This document shows, one piece after another, positions 39,915 through 52,911 of a stretch of DNA of 64,000 nt. This stretch comes from Plantago elongata (taxonomy: Eukaryota; Streptophyta; Magnoliopsida; Lamiales; Plantaginaceae). Within the stretch, counting starts at the first letter, position 1. Every line of letters begins with the position of its first letter. The DNA lies in the NCBI GenBank assembly GCA_036897095.1, contig JAYMSP010000038.1, positions 1 through 64,000 of the forward strand, in the 5' to 3' direction. Below the pieces are notes generated by a model. That model was not told the DNA's origin and did no database searches. It saw nothing but the letters and a program-made list of their open reading frames with translations. A program made the position numbers and the translations under genes.

Positions 39915-42572
39915 ATGGCCACAGACGCTTCTCCCAAATTCCAAAACACCGATCTCATCCACGCGCCGCCTCCGCCCGAATTCCGCCCCCAAATCACCGC
40001 CGAGCCCCCCCACGACGGCCTCCACTTCTGGCAGTACATGATCGCCGGCTCAATCGCCGGCATGGTTGAGCACATGGCTATGTTTCCCGTCGATACTGTC
40101 AAAACACAGATGCAAGCCCTAGGTTCCTGCCCAATCAGGACTGCCAGTGTCAATCAGGCTCTGCAATCGATTCTCAAGACCGATGGAGTCAGAGGCTTGT
40201 ACCGAGGGATTGGAGCTATGGGGCTTGGTGCTGGACCGGCTCACGCGGTTTATTTCTCGGTTTACGAGATGTGTAAGGAGCGGTTTGAGGGTGGGGATTC
40301 GGGGAATTCGATGGCGCATGCTGCTGCTGGAGTTTGTGCTACGGTTGCTAGTGATGCGGTTTTGACGCCGATGGATATGGTCAAGCAGAGGTTGCAGCTG
40401 CATAGTAGTCCGTATAGTGGCGTGGTAGACTGTGTGAGGAGGGTGATGAAGGAGGAAGGTTTCCGGGCGTTTTATGCGTCGTATAGGACTACGGTGCTGA
40501 TGAATGCCCCTTTCACTGCGATTCACTTTGCGACGTATGAGGCTGCGAAGAAAGGTTTGACGGGGATTTCGCCCGAGAGTGTGAGTGATGAGAAGACGTT
40601 GCTTGTTCATGCTACAGCTGGAGCTGCAGCTGGGGCTTTGGCAGCTGGTTTGACCACGCCTTTTGATGTGGTGAAGACTCAATTACAATGCCAGGTATTT
40701 GCGTCGGTTTCGTTTTTTTTGCAATTAAGATTTGTGTTCAGATAATAGTGATGTTCTATCGTAGTTGTGACCTTTGTTCTCTAGTGGAGTGTGAGGCATT
40801 AGTGTTCTAGACTAGCTCCTATGGTGATTCTGTCTCAGTTTCTGTTTGCTATAACTTATTCTTGGATTTATTCTGATTTGGTATAGTGATGTGTGTGAGT
40901 GGGAATTTTGTACCCAAATAAGCACTCAATAGTCGATAGAATGTTGGAGCCAAACAATCTAAATATTGAACCCGTACAGGCAGTATGAAAACCAAGTATA
41001 TTGGAGAATACAAACCAAACTTTTTCATGTAACCTAATTGGCAACGGGCATCACCATGACCCTCCTGAATTGCATGACACAATCGTCAATTAAACCATTC
41101 ATCTGTCCTAGATTCTAAAGGTGACTTGGATGCGGTCAAGAGGTGGCTATTGCTGCTTCTTTTGATATAATACCTCGTCTAGTGCAATGCTTAAGCTCAA
41201 ATTTTCAAGATGTAGCCCCCTAATTCATCACTTTATCATCGTATCATGTGAGATAGGGAATAAAAGTGAGATCCAATATTGAGTTATCATCTTTGTAATC
41301 AAATATTGGTTTTTTATTGCTGAGCTTACATGATATGAATTTAAAGGATTAGAGGGGCATTTGATGAGTAATTGCAATCAAGCACTTAAATTATATGTCG
41401 AAGTTCTTATCTATCTACATTGTGTTTGGAAATTGTACAATGCTCTCGCAGAGTTTAGAAGATAGGTCAGGTTAAAGAGTCTTTAATGCACCACAAACAT
41501 TTTTACACCCTAATGAACGAACTTTTCAAGCATAATTGCACATATAGGCTACTATATGGCCTTGCTGCTTGCTGCAAGCTTGTACGAGCAGCTAGAGAAA
41601 CACCCTCATATGGAGATATCTTTGAGTTGGTCAAGGAACTGAGGAAGTATGTCCTGCATGAGAAACTAGTTGATTAATACTCTCTACTCCTTTTGTCTTA
41701 ATATTGTCTATACAGGTATCTGTATGATCATGCCTTACATAGATATGCGTATAGTATATTATCTTTTAGACACGCGTGTCATGTTTCCTTTTATATATTC
41801 TTCACTGCCCGAGAATAAAGAAAGTAGGAAAGAGATTTTTAATTTAGTATAGGAAGATGAGATTGGGACAAACAAATAAGGAATCAGGAATATGAGATCG
41901 GGATGGAGTGAGTATTATACGGGAACCTCCCTTTTGAGTACCGATTTCAAGTATTGAATGCTTGCACCCCAGTGAAAACTTTAATTGGACTATAATATTG
42001 AGCATATTCATCTGCACTCTATTTCATTTAGAAGCTGTTCATTTTTTATTGTGGCAGGCCTTTGCTAGCTCAGTGAGCCTTGAATTGCATAAGTCGTTTT
42101 ATTTGCCTTTGTCTATAAAGAAATAACTTTCTGTTTGATCTGATTGACTGAAGAAAAGGTGGGCAGTCACAGAATTATGCCGCGCATTGTTATAATAAGA
42201 TATTTACTCAAATTAGGTCCCTAGGCCAATAACTTGAATCACTTACTGTTTTGTATTAGCAATTTCATTGTTATGCTATAAAATTATGTTTTATTGTTCT
42301 TTGGTTCTCAACAAGCTTGTATTCTGACATGATTTCTTCGTTATCATCTTATGCAGGGTGTATGTGGATGCGATAGATTTGTTAGCGGTTCAATTAGTGA
42401 TGTGGTGAAAACAATATTAAAGAAAGATGGGTACATTGGTCTTATGAGAGGATGGTTGCCTAGAATGCTCTTCCATGCTCCTGCAGCTGCAATTTGCTGG
42501 TCCACTTACGAAGCTGCAAAAACCTTCTTCCAAGACCAAGACCTGAGTGAAAGCAGTGGCAATGTGACTTAG
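39915..42572 (+). CDS. Mitoferrin-like mitochondrial carrier (MIT1/MIT2 type)
   Basis: Two exons, 39915-40694 and 42357-42572 (phase-0 intron of 1662 bp), give 331 residues, close to the Arabidopsis proteins. It has the three-fold mitochondrial carrier build of six membrane helices, with signature motifs PVDTVKTQ (from residue 58), PMDMVKQR and PFDVVKTQ (from residue 249). The MRS3/4-mitoferrin features MAMFPVDTVKTQMQ and GAGPAHAVYFSVYE are present. The role is iron import across the inner mitochondrial membrane. The N-terminal 35 residues are Pro-rich and extra-membrane. The intron contains a Stowaway-like MITE. The gene type is sure; the metal substrate rests on family knowledge. Confidence 0.93.
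41680..41912. mobile_element. Stowaway-like MITE in the mitoferrin intron
   Basis: About 233 bp between TA dinucleotides (41678-41679 and 41913-41914). The right end, reverse complemented, reads CTCACTCCATCCCGATCTCA. The left end CTCTCTACTCCTTTTGTCTT is a diverged match. It is non-coding and lies in the middle of the 1.7-kb intron. Confidence 0.6.
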
Positions 42573-44215
42573 ATAAACATGGCAGATAGGTTATACTTTT
42601 CTTAGTTTGTTGTATGATACAGGCGAGCAAAATTGCAGGAATCCAGTGAGTTATTCTAACAGCTCATGATCTCGCCTAGACAAGAGCGAAGAGGTTGTAC
42701 ACCAGGAGCTATTTATTTAGTATTTTTTCCCAGTGTAATATTTCTTATAATTTTGGAATAAGTTGGTTGATGTAGTATTCTGAGTTATTTATTCAATTGT
42801 TTTAGAGATCCATATTATTTGCAGTTCTAATTGCGCTTGGCCTATTGTTTCTAGATTAGAGCATATTACTCTTGAGAGCTTGTGGAATTCACAGTTTTGA
42901 TTATGTTGTCTTATTCTTGACTTTTGACTTTAAAGATCGATGGCACTTTGGCTATTGCCATTGTTCTTGATATCTTTGTAGTGATGCTTTTATATAGCAG
43001 CATTCCAGTTTCTACGACTTAGGGCTTCACATTAGACACTTCACTTGCACTTTCTATGCCGACATACACGGAGCACCTAGAAAGTGCATTTCTACCTTCC
43101 CAGATTATAATTTGCTCATCTCCAGCTTCTTATTCCTTCTCATTATCCCTCTCCCATTTGAAGAATGATGAAAAAGTGACGATATTCCAGAACTGTTTGT
43201 AGTAAAATACAATTTCATTGGTTGCAACCGCACAGGGATATGACATCTGCCCGCAGAACCAGATTCACTATTATTTACAGGGGAATTTGAATGAGAGAGG
43301 TCTGTACAAAACAAAATGTCGAAATCCACCCGCTTTGGATTGGAGGAAAGTGCATTTCCATAAAACAGTTCTAAAAACCAAACAAACAAGATAACATCAG
43401 CAGGACGTAATTTTTATAGAAAATGTGACAGTTTTTACTAAACGCAGGATGTAATTTAATATATTACAAACAACACAACAACGATTGTATTTAACAAATT
43501 AATACTATAATTTTAAATAATTACTATTTTACCTAAAAAACATCTAAACATGTTTATTCGAATCCATCATATTATCCGAACAAATAAATCAAAGAAACTT
43601 TGAATAAATACAAAGAACAAAAAACACGAAGAACGAATAACACAAAGCAAGAACATGTTGGAGCTCCGGGAGCTCCGGCCATTACTCGACCAGAGCTTTG
43701 CAGCTCAAATCGGAGCTTTGTGCTCCGATCTGACCAAGTTCAAATCTCGTCAGAACCGGATCTGACCAAGACGATTTGGTCTAAATTTTTATTTATTTTT
43801 AAAATTATTTGTGTAAAGTTAGTTAATTTAATTATACTAAATAATCAAATAAATATTCACGACTACGAATATGAACTTTAACATTATAAACATCTCAAAT
43901 TCATCATTATTCATAAAATATTGGTAATGATTTTCTAATATTGATTCATAGTGTATATACGTTCATATATTTTCGAAGATGTGATAATTTAATAAATTTT
44001 ATGAAAACTGAGATTAATTTTATATTTATATAATTTGTTAGACCTTTTGTAAAATATAAAATTATGTGCTGCGTTCAGTAAAAACGGTACCATTTACCAA
44101 TTTCTTTTTTATTTCTCAAAAATGAAGGAGACCAATTAGTTTTTTTTTTCCTGCTCTTCTTTTTTAAACCCCTCTCTTTTAACAAATATCTCATGCTCGC
44201 AAAATCCAGACTGAA
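42573..44215. other. Intergenic region between mitoferrin and the small acidic-protein gene
   Basis: Mitoferrin 3' UTR at the left. A cluster of GGAGCT/AGCTCC words with small inverted repeats lies at about 43.65-43.73 kb. The frames at 43105-43389 (-) and 43600-43881 (+) have no recognised domain. Confidence 0.5.
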
Positions 44216-44789
44216 ATGAACACTGTAACAACTCCAGCTGAACCACAACAATCCATGTCAGGTAACTTATTTCCTTTCTCCATCTCTCGCAAAATATATT
44301 TCAACTGCCATTGACCAATCAATCGATCGCTCAGCAGATAACAACGATAACATCGACGTCAGAAGCGATTCCGACACCGATCCCGAAGATTCGCCCGAAT
44401 ACTACCAACCAATTTCCGCCGCTGATTCCTCCGATGAAGACGGCGGCGAATTACATGACCAGCTGCCGAACGGCTACTACGCTCCAATGGAGCACGAAAT
44501 GTCATCACTCGATCTAAGTGACAACGAAGAAGATAAAGCTGAGGAAGAGGAAGAGAGGATGCGAGTAGCTGAGATTGAGAGAGCGATGAGAGAAGACCAG
44601 AGGCGGCGATCCGCTCCTATGACGGCGGAGAACGCCGGCAGAGTGAGGGAGGCGATGCGTGGGATTCAATTTGGCGGACCTCCTCCGCAGTGGGCGGGTC
44701 GGATCACTGATGATGAGTGGATAGATCAGATCCGGAATCGGTTGAGAGGCAGATTGCAATCTGCTGCAAATTCTTCATCGTTATCTTGA
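44216..44789 (+). CDS. Small acidic protein of unknown function; C-terminus recalls MEA1 (male-enhanced antigen 1)
   Basis: Two exons, 44216-44261 and 44335-44789, give 166 residues. The acceptor reads CAGCAG, so a NAGNAG choice could add or drop one residue. The N-terminal half is Asp/Glu/Ser-rich (DVRSDSDTDPEDSPEYY, SSDEDGGE). A Glu/Arg charged helix follows (EEEEERMRVAEIERAMRED). The end is a compact conserved-looking block, VREAMRGIQFGGPPPQWAGR then ITDDEWIDQIRNRL. That block, with Pro-x-Trp-Ala and a second Trp, resembles what I remember of the MEA1 family, but I am not sure. There is no signal peptide or membrane helix. A short upstream ATG frame precedes the start (44193). Confidence 0.65.
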
Positions 44790-45436
44790 TAAGAACTCCT
44801 TTTGCTTTCTGTTAATTGGAATTGAATTGAATTGAAGCATGCTTGCTGTGACTGCAGTTTTTTTGCTCCAGGAATCCAGAATTGTTACCTCACCAGGTGA
44901 CCTTTTTACATTCTGATTCCTCATTTTTGTTTCTCAAGTTCTGTTAGATTTCATTTTCTGGTTTCATAGTCAGTCTCCGTCTTATGGTTCGAACATTATA
45001 CTGGATAATTGTCCAGGACTTGGAACAAGGGAATCAAAGCCTTGGTGTCATGTAGTTCAGCTAAATCGCTATTAGTTCGCATCTAGTAGCAGAGTGACCA
45101 GAGTCTGTCTGGGCGATATTAGCAAGTTAGGGAGAAGAGTCTACAGTAGTTCAAATTGCAGCTTTCATATCTTCAAGTACTAAATGGATACTTTCACATT
45201 GAATTAGAACTCAAGTTTACCACAAATTGACGTATATCTGTTGCTATTACATTTACTGCTCATATTCAAAATTGAAGGTACTGCAGATACACTTTTAAAT
45301 AGTGATCTAAGTCGCAAATATGCTCTTGAATCTGAGAGACATAATAGACGGGAATGGGTGAAACTCCTGCTGGCTTGAGCCAGTAAGGAGTTTTCTAACC
45401 ATTTGCACAAGGCTCACAAGAGTACACCAGAGATGC
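44790..45436. other. 3' region between the convergent acidic-protein and MCAT genes
   Basis: Probably the two 3' UTRs. The minus-strand frames at 45204-45410 and 45307-45495 run into the MCAT last exon in other frames and are not called. Confidence 0.5.
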
Positions 45437-48400
45437 TTATGCTCCAATGTTTTCAAGTTCTGCAGCTTTGTCCATTCTTTTAACAATACCAGCAATGACC
45501 TGATGAATATGTCAAATAAGGTTCAGCTTGCGAAATTAAGGGTGGTTTAATGCTTAGAACTTGTCCAGTATGGATACGTACCTTTCCAGGTCCTAATTCA
45601 TAGCTCTTCTTCACTCCCCGGCTCAATAGAGTCTTCACAGTCGTTTCCCATTGAACTGGAGAAGTCACCTGAAATTGTAGATTGATGTCAGCAATTATAT
45701 TGATGGAGCTGCTTATATAGTAGAACAGGGGCCTTTGCAATGGATGTTGGCCTTTTATGTTGTATGATGATTCCAATTTCCAAAACAAAGGTGCTTCAGC
45801 AAGTTAAAGAGGAAGTTATGACATCATTTTGTTCTCAACCATAATTCTTCTTTACTCCCCGGCTCAATTAGTAAGAAGCTTCACCTACAACCAATAGGTC
45901 GGGGGTTCGAGTCACCCTTTAGCTTGTTTAAAAAAAAAAGGTCCTTTGTATTACCTGGCGAGCGAGTATTTTCTTTATTGTATCTGGATTTGCGTGTGGT
46001 TCTGCATCCACATTGGAGATCACTGGTATTCTGGGGACTCTGATTTCAGTTGATGCCAAAGCAGCTTCGAGTCTTGTTACAGCTGGTTCCATAAATCTGG
46101 TGTGAAAAGCACCAGCTACGGCTAACCGAACCTGAGCAAAACATTAAGTGGTTATACGTCTAAAGCATGAAACTAGAAAACGTCATGATGCATGGGGCTT
46201 GGAGAATTCACCGTCATCCTAGCCTTGAAGGATTTTGCCTTTGCTTCCACAGCTTCAATTCCTTTAAGCCCACCAGAGACGGCATAATTTCCCTATAACA
46301 TGCTGCCGTCAGCAACAACATAATTCGGAATGGTACCTGGTAACCAAAGTATATTTTCTAAAGAACTATTCAATATGAAATAAACTTACCGTGCACAAGA
46401 AATTTGCAATTTGAACTCGATCTGCCTCCTCTACTTCTTCATTGGCAGCATCACAAAGTAGTTGCACTTTTCCCGAGTCTAGTCCAATGATGCTAACCAT
46501 GGCACTTTTAGCTGCATCAGCAGCATCCTAATAAAACATAAACGATATTTTCTTTAGAATATAATTATAAATAATACTCCATGCACAAATGCATAGGCTA
46601 CCGAAATGAGGTGTTACCTGCATAGCTTCACCTCTTAGTTTAACTAGCTTCAACCCATCCTCAAAGCTGCACAACCATTAGAAGCAAGTCTTAAAATCAC
46701 TGATAGCCCAAACTTGACCAATTACAGCATCAAGCATTGAAAAATCCAAATTTCACTTTGTTGGAAATTGACCTGAAAGCTCCAGCAAATGCAAGGGCAG
46801 TGTATTCTCCTAAACTCAGGCCACAAGTGACGTCTACTGAATCAATAATCTGCTGGCCTCCATCACGGGCACGAAGGACCTCAACCGCAGCTAAACTAGT
46901 GACATAAATTGCTGGCTGGCAAGATTGATTAAGACATGTGTCAGTTTATGACTTCTTTTCTCAGACAGCATGTGTTCGGGAAACATATAAGAAAGAATGG
47001 CTTGTTTTAAACTTGCACAAGTTGCAGTGCATGACAATTCCAATCAGCATTTTGCATTTAAATTTTGATACCGAAGAAAATAAAATCACTCCCTTCTCTT
47101 CTGATATGCTATAGATTTTATTGTAGTTTCTTGCAGAATTCATGAAGGTGTAGTGAAAAACCAACACGTACAATGCCAGCTTACCTGGCTTAGAACAGTA
47201 GAATCAAGCTTCTCTTTAGGCCCATTAATGCAAGTATCCAGAAGGTCAAACCTAAGTTTTGATGATGAGGAAAGATAGATTATACACTCGGAGAATAGAG
47301 CATTTTCTAAAGAACAATAAACTACTAAATATCACATAAGCTGAAATATCAATTTTGATCTCTTTCTGGAAGCAAGCACTTGTTTTGAGTAACTTTAATA
47401 TAAAGCATCTACCTTTGCTATTTACTGGAACCAAGAGAAGAAGGCACTTGTGAGAAAGATAATACTGAATTCACTGCTGGGGAGTATGGACATTCTATTT
47501 CTAGTGGAAATTAACTACTCCGTACTTTCAGAATTGATAAACAGCAGGCATCATTAGCAAATGGTAACATTAACTTGAGGAGAAAATGGATTCACACTGC
47601 CAGAATTCAAGCTTCAGAACATAAACAATAACAGCATAAAAAAGTATCTACCCCAATATATCGTTTGCTCTTTGGTACAGTTCAGCTGCAGCAGGCACCT
47701 TTTGAGCCTCAACACCCATTCCTACAGCTTGTGCACCCTTCATAGATGGAATGCCAAAAGAATTGATTTTAGATTTCAAACATAACATCTATTGCTATAA
47801 CTTGACACATCTCCAGGCCATAAAATCTAAAATACAAGCCACTAAGATATAGCAAACACAATTTCAAACCCATCTGTATTGCAACAAGGACGGGGTTTCG
47901 AGTGTCGAGTACAACACGTTTAATCAACATTTTCATGTGATCATTCAGCCTGTTTGGTTTCACTAAGAGCACAACGCACCTGGTCTTCTTAACAAATCAA
48001 GAAAGCATCAATTTCATACACTGCGACCCAAAACCAATTCATCAAAGCTAAACAAAGACTAAATTACAGGAGGACTCCATTTCCTAACAGAGTAAACTCT
48101 ACAAAACAGATAATCGGTAGGAATCATTCACAAATAATAGAAATCACTAGCTAACAACAAAATCATCAGTTCACAATTCAGAAATCAAACATTCATCCGA
48201 GTTAAATGTAACTATATCCTGATCACAAAGTGCAGCAGAGCTTCAATCAGCTACGAAAACGAGCACAAATCGAGCAAAAAATGAAAATCTACCTGACCAG
48301 GAAAGAGGAAAGCAGAAGAAGGCTTGTAATCATTAAATAGCTTATCATCTACGGCGGTGGTTGCCTGCGATCCGACGGCGACGCTCATATAAACCCTAGA

Positions 48401-48529
48401 TTTTTCCACATTCCACGGTGAAATCCGGCGTACATCGTTTCTGAAACCCAAGCCATTGGAGCTCCTGAAGCTTCCAGCGGCAGCTGAGCTCTTGAGCGAA
48501 ACGGAAGGGAGAATCATTGAAGATGCCAT
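45437..48529 (-). CDS. Malonyl-CoA:ACP transacylase (MCAT/FabD), organellar
   Basis: Ten minus-strand exons: 48529-48293, 47737-47652, 47251-47185, 46915-46773, 46666-46618, 46527-46390, 46292-46212, 46131-45955, 45668-45582 and 45499-45437. They total 1128 nt, or 375 residues. It transfers malonyl from CoA to acyl carrier protein for type II fatty acid synthesis. The first 65 or so residues are Ser/Arg-rich, like a transit peptide. Next come FLFPGQGAQAVGMG (Gln79), the nucleophile elbow GLSLGEY (Ser164; bacterial enzymes have GHSLGE) and the catalytic His277 in VAGAFHTRFMEPA. The start at 48529 gives a typical transit peptide; an in-frame ATG at 48607 would add 26 residues. Closest by memory is At2g30200. 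Intron 8 carries a SINE and a 29-bp copy of exon 9 sequence. Confidence 0.93.
45861..45940 (+). repeat. tRNA-derived SINE in MCAT intron 8
   Basis: GGCTCAATTAGTAAGAAGC (A box region), then GGTCGGGGGTTCGAGTCACC (B box), then a short T-rich spacer and an A-tail at about 45931-45939. It is in the opposite orientation to the MCAT gene. It is one of several copies of related tRNA-type heads in this window. Confidence 0.65.
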
Positions 48530-49411
48530 TGATGTGGATAGAGAAGGGAGTTTGGGTGAAGAATTAAGGCGAATTAGATCAGATAGGAAGTGCTTGTACA
48601 TGCACAAATTGATGAGTTGTTTTGGAGTTATGTTAGAGCTTAGTTGCTATAGCGGAGTTTACGAAGCAAATAAAACTTGGAAAGTCTCGTCACTGCAAAA
48701 ATACTGTCAGTATAGGCCAACGGCTATCCATCTACTTTTGTTCACTAAACTCTAACTGGTGTCTATCAAATTACCAGAACATCAGCGTGCTAATGGGATT
48801 CGAACCCGCAACAAAGTAATAAATCGTAGGGGCTATTTTGAGGGGCGCCTCTCAAAGGTGTTACAACTCACAAGGCTCAAACTTAAATGAATTCAAGTAC
48901 CTTTCAACTTGAATCAACGGTGGTAACCATCAAACATTTTCTTACACATACATTTATTGTTTGGGCATCCTTTTGATTTATGGTGCAGAAGCATTTCCCG
49001 TTGTTTTATTTCAACACAGCTTGTACACAAGCCAATTTATTTCTATATACAAATGACTCCTTCAAGTCGTGCAGATCAGAACAAGAAGACAGAAGACGCA
49101 AACACTAGTAAATACTCTACTAAATACACTGATGCTTTCAGTTGAATCAAAGAGGGTTCATCGGAAACAAGCCTTTGGATCCTCATTACTCGAGGATGAA
49201 TGAATTCCTACCTGAACATAGAACCATACAATTGCATTGACTTGGTATTGCAAGTGGACATGCATACTCAGCCGAATGCAGCTACCAGAACTACATAACA
49301 TTGGACTCTTTATATACAACTCGAGAACAGGCTCTTTGATAAAGCTATGTTGAAGCACCTGAAGCTGATGCATGGGACTCGTTAAAAACTCTAGACTCCC
49401 ATCTTCCCTGT
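48530..49411. other. Short interval: MCAT promoter and SLP1 3' UTR
   Basis: Both flanking genes are on the minus strand. The left part should contain the MCAT 5' UTR and promoter, the right part the SLP1-type gene's 3' UTR. The frames at 48957-49145 (+) and 49158-49373 (-) are not gene-like. Confidence 0.55.
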
Positions 49412-52400
49412 TTATATGTAATCAAGTACTTGAAGTTCACTGTGTCTATCACCATGGCTTCTGATAGCCCTTGGTCTACCTTCCCTTATCTCTAAAACCT
49501 GAGGAAAGGAAACCAACTCATGAAAATTGATCTTTTAGCACACTCCCGTTTAGGAATTAGCTGATGAGAAAGGGATCTACCTCAGGCATTGAGTCAAGAA
49601 CTCCTCTAGACATTCCCACATCAATGCGCCATATACTACAGTTCAATTCACTGCAGGGGACAAATCATTATGAAAATTGGAGCAAAACGCATCTGTTGAT
49701 TGAGATGTTATATAACCATCTTGTCATATTGTCATGAATCCAAGGTTATTTACCAGTTTACTCCGGTAGTCTGTGGCGTGTGTCCAACCACCATTGCCTT
49801 TGCACCGACTGCTTGAAGTGTCTCGTAAAGAATAGATTGGATCTGCATAATTGAATTATGCATTAGTCAATAAGAAGGAAGCAACTGTCAGGCTCGGTAG
49901 CTTTCTAATCAACATATTCAAACTCAGAACCAATTAGTATTAGCTATGTCAACTGTTAGTCAAACTATGAGACAACAATAAGTACCTGATCAATCTGATA
50001 ATCTTCCAAACCAGACATGTCTCTTGAGTATAACCGACTCCACACTACACTGTCGTAGCCTCTGGTGGCTATAAAGGGAATTTCTGGATAATCTTCATCT
50101 GTGCTAAGGCCTTTCATCCAATAAGAAACTTCTCCGTTCATTCTTTCTATACCGTATTGCACTGCAATGAAAAACTAATGTGAATGATTCTTTAAGCAAT
50201 TAGATACATAAATTCTTCAGAATGCAAGATTTACCATGATGAGGAAGAAGACCACCATGACAAAACACCCAATCATTGACTTTAAGAACAACTGGATGGC
50301 GTGCCAATTCAGATGCCAAAGGACCACCTGGTCTTAGGAGAACTGATCTTGCAATGACTCCCTTCTGTCGCTGTCCTAATAGCAACATAATCAAATATTC
50401 ATAAGAGAATTTACACCATAATAATTGCTACTCCCTGCATATCCTCTACTCTGAAATTCCTAGAGTATCTCGGATCTCAAGTAGTTATAGTCCATAGCAT
50501 ACCTTCACTATATTCCAAGGATCCCAATAACTTTGAGGAATCTTGCGGTCCTCTTTCCATCTTTTGGATTCACCAACCCAACCAACAAATGCTTCATCCC
50601 ACTTATGGCCGCAGATTTCTAAGTGGTCAAGGAAGTCAGCACACTCATCGAACCCACCCGAGTCAACATACCTAAAATCCCCTTCTACATTTATAGTTTC
50701 ATGATTTCCATTAACCTGCATATATGAGAAGGGAATTACAAACACTGTGTAGTTGTATATAAATCAGCATCCGTGTAAATTGAGCAAGCAAAACAACATG
50801 TGGGAGTAAGACAGACCTGGAAAACTGCACCTCCATTAGCTTTTGCTTGGATATCCAACGACTTAAATAAGGATAGAATTGCAATTTCATCTTCACCCCT
50901 GTCGAGTATATCTCCAAGCTGTACTAATACCTGGTGACATACAATATTTCCAATGATAAGATACAGGCAGGCAGAAGCCGCTAAAATTTAGGATATTGCA
51001 TACTAGTATATACAGAATTCATACCCGCTAAATTTTAGGATATTGCATACTAGTATATACAAAATTCATACCGTATGTCCACCAACCCACAAGTCCTGAC
51101 CATCAGAACTCAAGACACCAGCCATCTGGAGAGCATATCTAGCTTTATCAAGATCTCCATGCAAATCCCCAACTATTAAGCATTACAGCAAAATAAGTAA
51201 CACAGCCAATTACTAAGTTATTGGTGGATTGTTTATCGACATATGAGTATACCAGAATCACTTAAACTCTGTAGGCACGTCCATCATTCTTAATAAACAT
51301 GAGAACTTTCAGACATCATTAAGACATGGTAGTTTTTTTGTCCCATAATACTCACAAACAGTCCTATTTTGCTTCAGCAGGTAGCATAACTGATCAATAC
51401 TCGCTCAATCCTGGAATAATTGTCCCTCTTTCGATTTTTGGCATCCCAGAGTAACTATCCTTCCCCCAAAATGAAAATGGCCACTTGTGCACTACAACAA
51501 TGTACACCCGAATTGATCTCCAACTACACATATTATCTCTCAAATATGTGGCTCATATCATTTTCTCCATTTCCTAAACCACAATGGATCTAAATATCCC
51601 TCAAAAGTTCACCTATTTTATTATAAACAATTGTCTGTCTTAAAGTCAGTCCCTAAAAGCTCGGAACAGCAATCCAGGGCAGAGTGAGTAACAAGTTTTG
51701 TATGTCAAAAGTTTCATTTCACAGACACCTGTAACTCCATCAAGGTTGTCCTATTTTATGAATAAATCAGCATAGTTTAAGCTTCATGTGGAAAAAGAAC
51801 ACACTTGTAACTCCCCCAAATTTAAAAGATATTTACTACGTTACACATAATATAATAAATCCATTAGTGGAATACAAAAATACTATGAAAGTCTACCATT
51901 TCAACACAGACCTAGATGAGACGGCATCAAACATCAAGGTCGCCATTTGGAAGTATTTGGCAGATCATAAGGCAGTAAGTCAAAACAAAACTCTCCTCAA
52001 AACAAGTACTAGAATACGGCATGTTATACCAAACAAACAAATTAAAGAACTAATATCATTGGTCTTCATCTCTGACTAAGTGACTAACATGAATACTTCA
52101 AGATACAGCTGCCATCCAATTCAATCACATCCTAAGTTTCACCTTACCTCCTTAGGCTACTCAATTTCATTGACTATATACTCCTACATGAGTCAATAGA
52201 TTCAGGTCCCCTCCAAAAGAGTATGTGTGACAAGCAGGCAGGCTTAATTTAGACGAGTGTTTAAAAATAATTATTGCCAGCTGATTATAGTATATTGTTT
52301 TGGAAGCAGGACTACTTAAAAAAGCATGTTTATACAAATGATTATAGCTTCACACTCACTGTTAAAATATGCCAGAATCCTCCAACTTTTGTTGAATATT

Positions 52401-52911
52401 TCAGCTACTGCAATTTGTATTATTTCAGCACGCTCAACAAAATATTTTCACATTTTAAGCCGTTCCTAATTTTTATCATTGCTGATCTGCGTATAATAAT
52501 TAATTACAGTACAAACATAAACAACAACTTGATAAAAAAATAATAGTAGTTCAGAAATTATTTATTAATTACTCATAGAAAGTTAGAAACGTTTACACGA
52601 ACATGAGTAAAGCTCGAATAAAAGACAAAAGGCTGAACAGTGATGGTGAAAAAAACCGTACCGGCAACAATTCGGCGGCCAGGAGCGGAGACGAAGGTGG
52701 GTGGATCACCGTGGATAACAATGGGAGTGAGTGTACTATTTCCGAGTGAGGATTGTAGGGTCGATTTGGCGGTATTTATGCTGCTGCTGCTGCTTTGTGG
52801 AGAAGAAGTAGTTGAAGAAGAGCAACAAACGAGGAACACCTTGCTGTGGTGGTGGTGATGATGGTGGTTTAAGCGCAGTGGCAAGGGAGAGAGAAGAGGA
52901 GAAGAAGCCAT
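49412..52911 (-). CDS. Shewanella-like protein phosphatase 1 (SLP1), chloroplast PPP-family phosphatase
   Basis: Nine minus-strand exons: 52911-52662, 51172-51072, 50930-50817, 50715-50503, 50370-50235, 50161-49986, 49842-49754, 49650-49581 and 49498-49412. They total 1236 nt, or 411 residues. The N-terminus is a Ser/Leu-rich transit peptide with a run of seven His. The metallophosphatase motifs are all present: GDLHGD (His88), GDILDRG (Asp124, Arg128), GNHE (Asn159, His160), CHGGL (His264) and VVGHTPQT (His351). The product should be a two-metal Ser/Thr phosphatase of the bacterial-like SLP branch, in the plastid as in Arabidopsis SLP1 (At1g07010, from memory). Exon 5 was started at CGA (50370) because this keeps frame. 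The donor of exon 2 lies in a duplicated 47-bp segment. Confidence 0.93.
50978..51071. repeat. 47-bp tandem duplication carrying a splice donor, SLP1 intron 2
   Basis: Two near-identical units, 50978-51024 and 51025-51071, share GGATATTGCATACTAGTATA. The right unit abuts the exon 2 boundary, so its edge (minus strand GTATGAATTT) is the donor. The left unit repeats the donor-like GTATGAATTC 47 bp further into the intron. Confidence 0.92.
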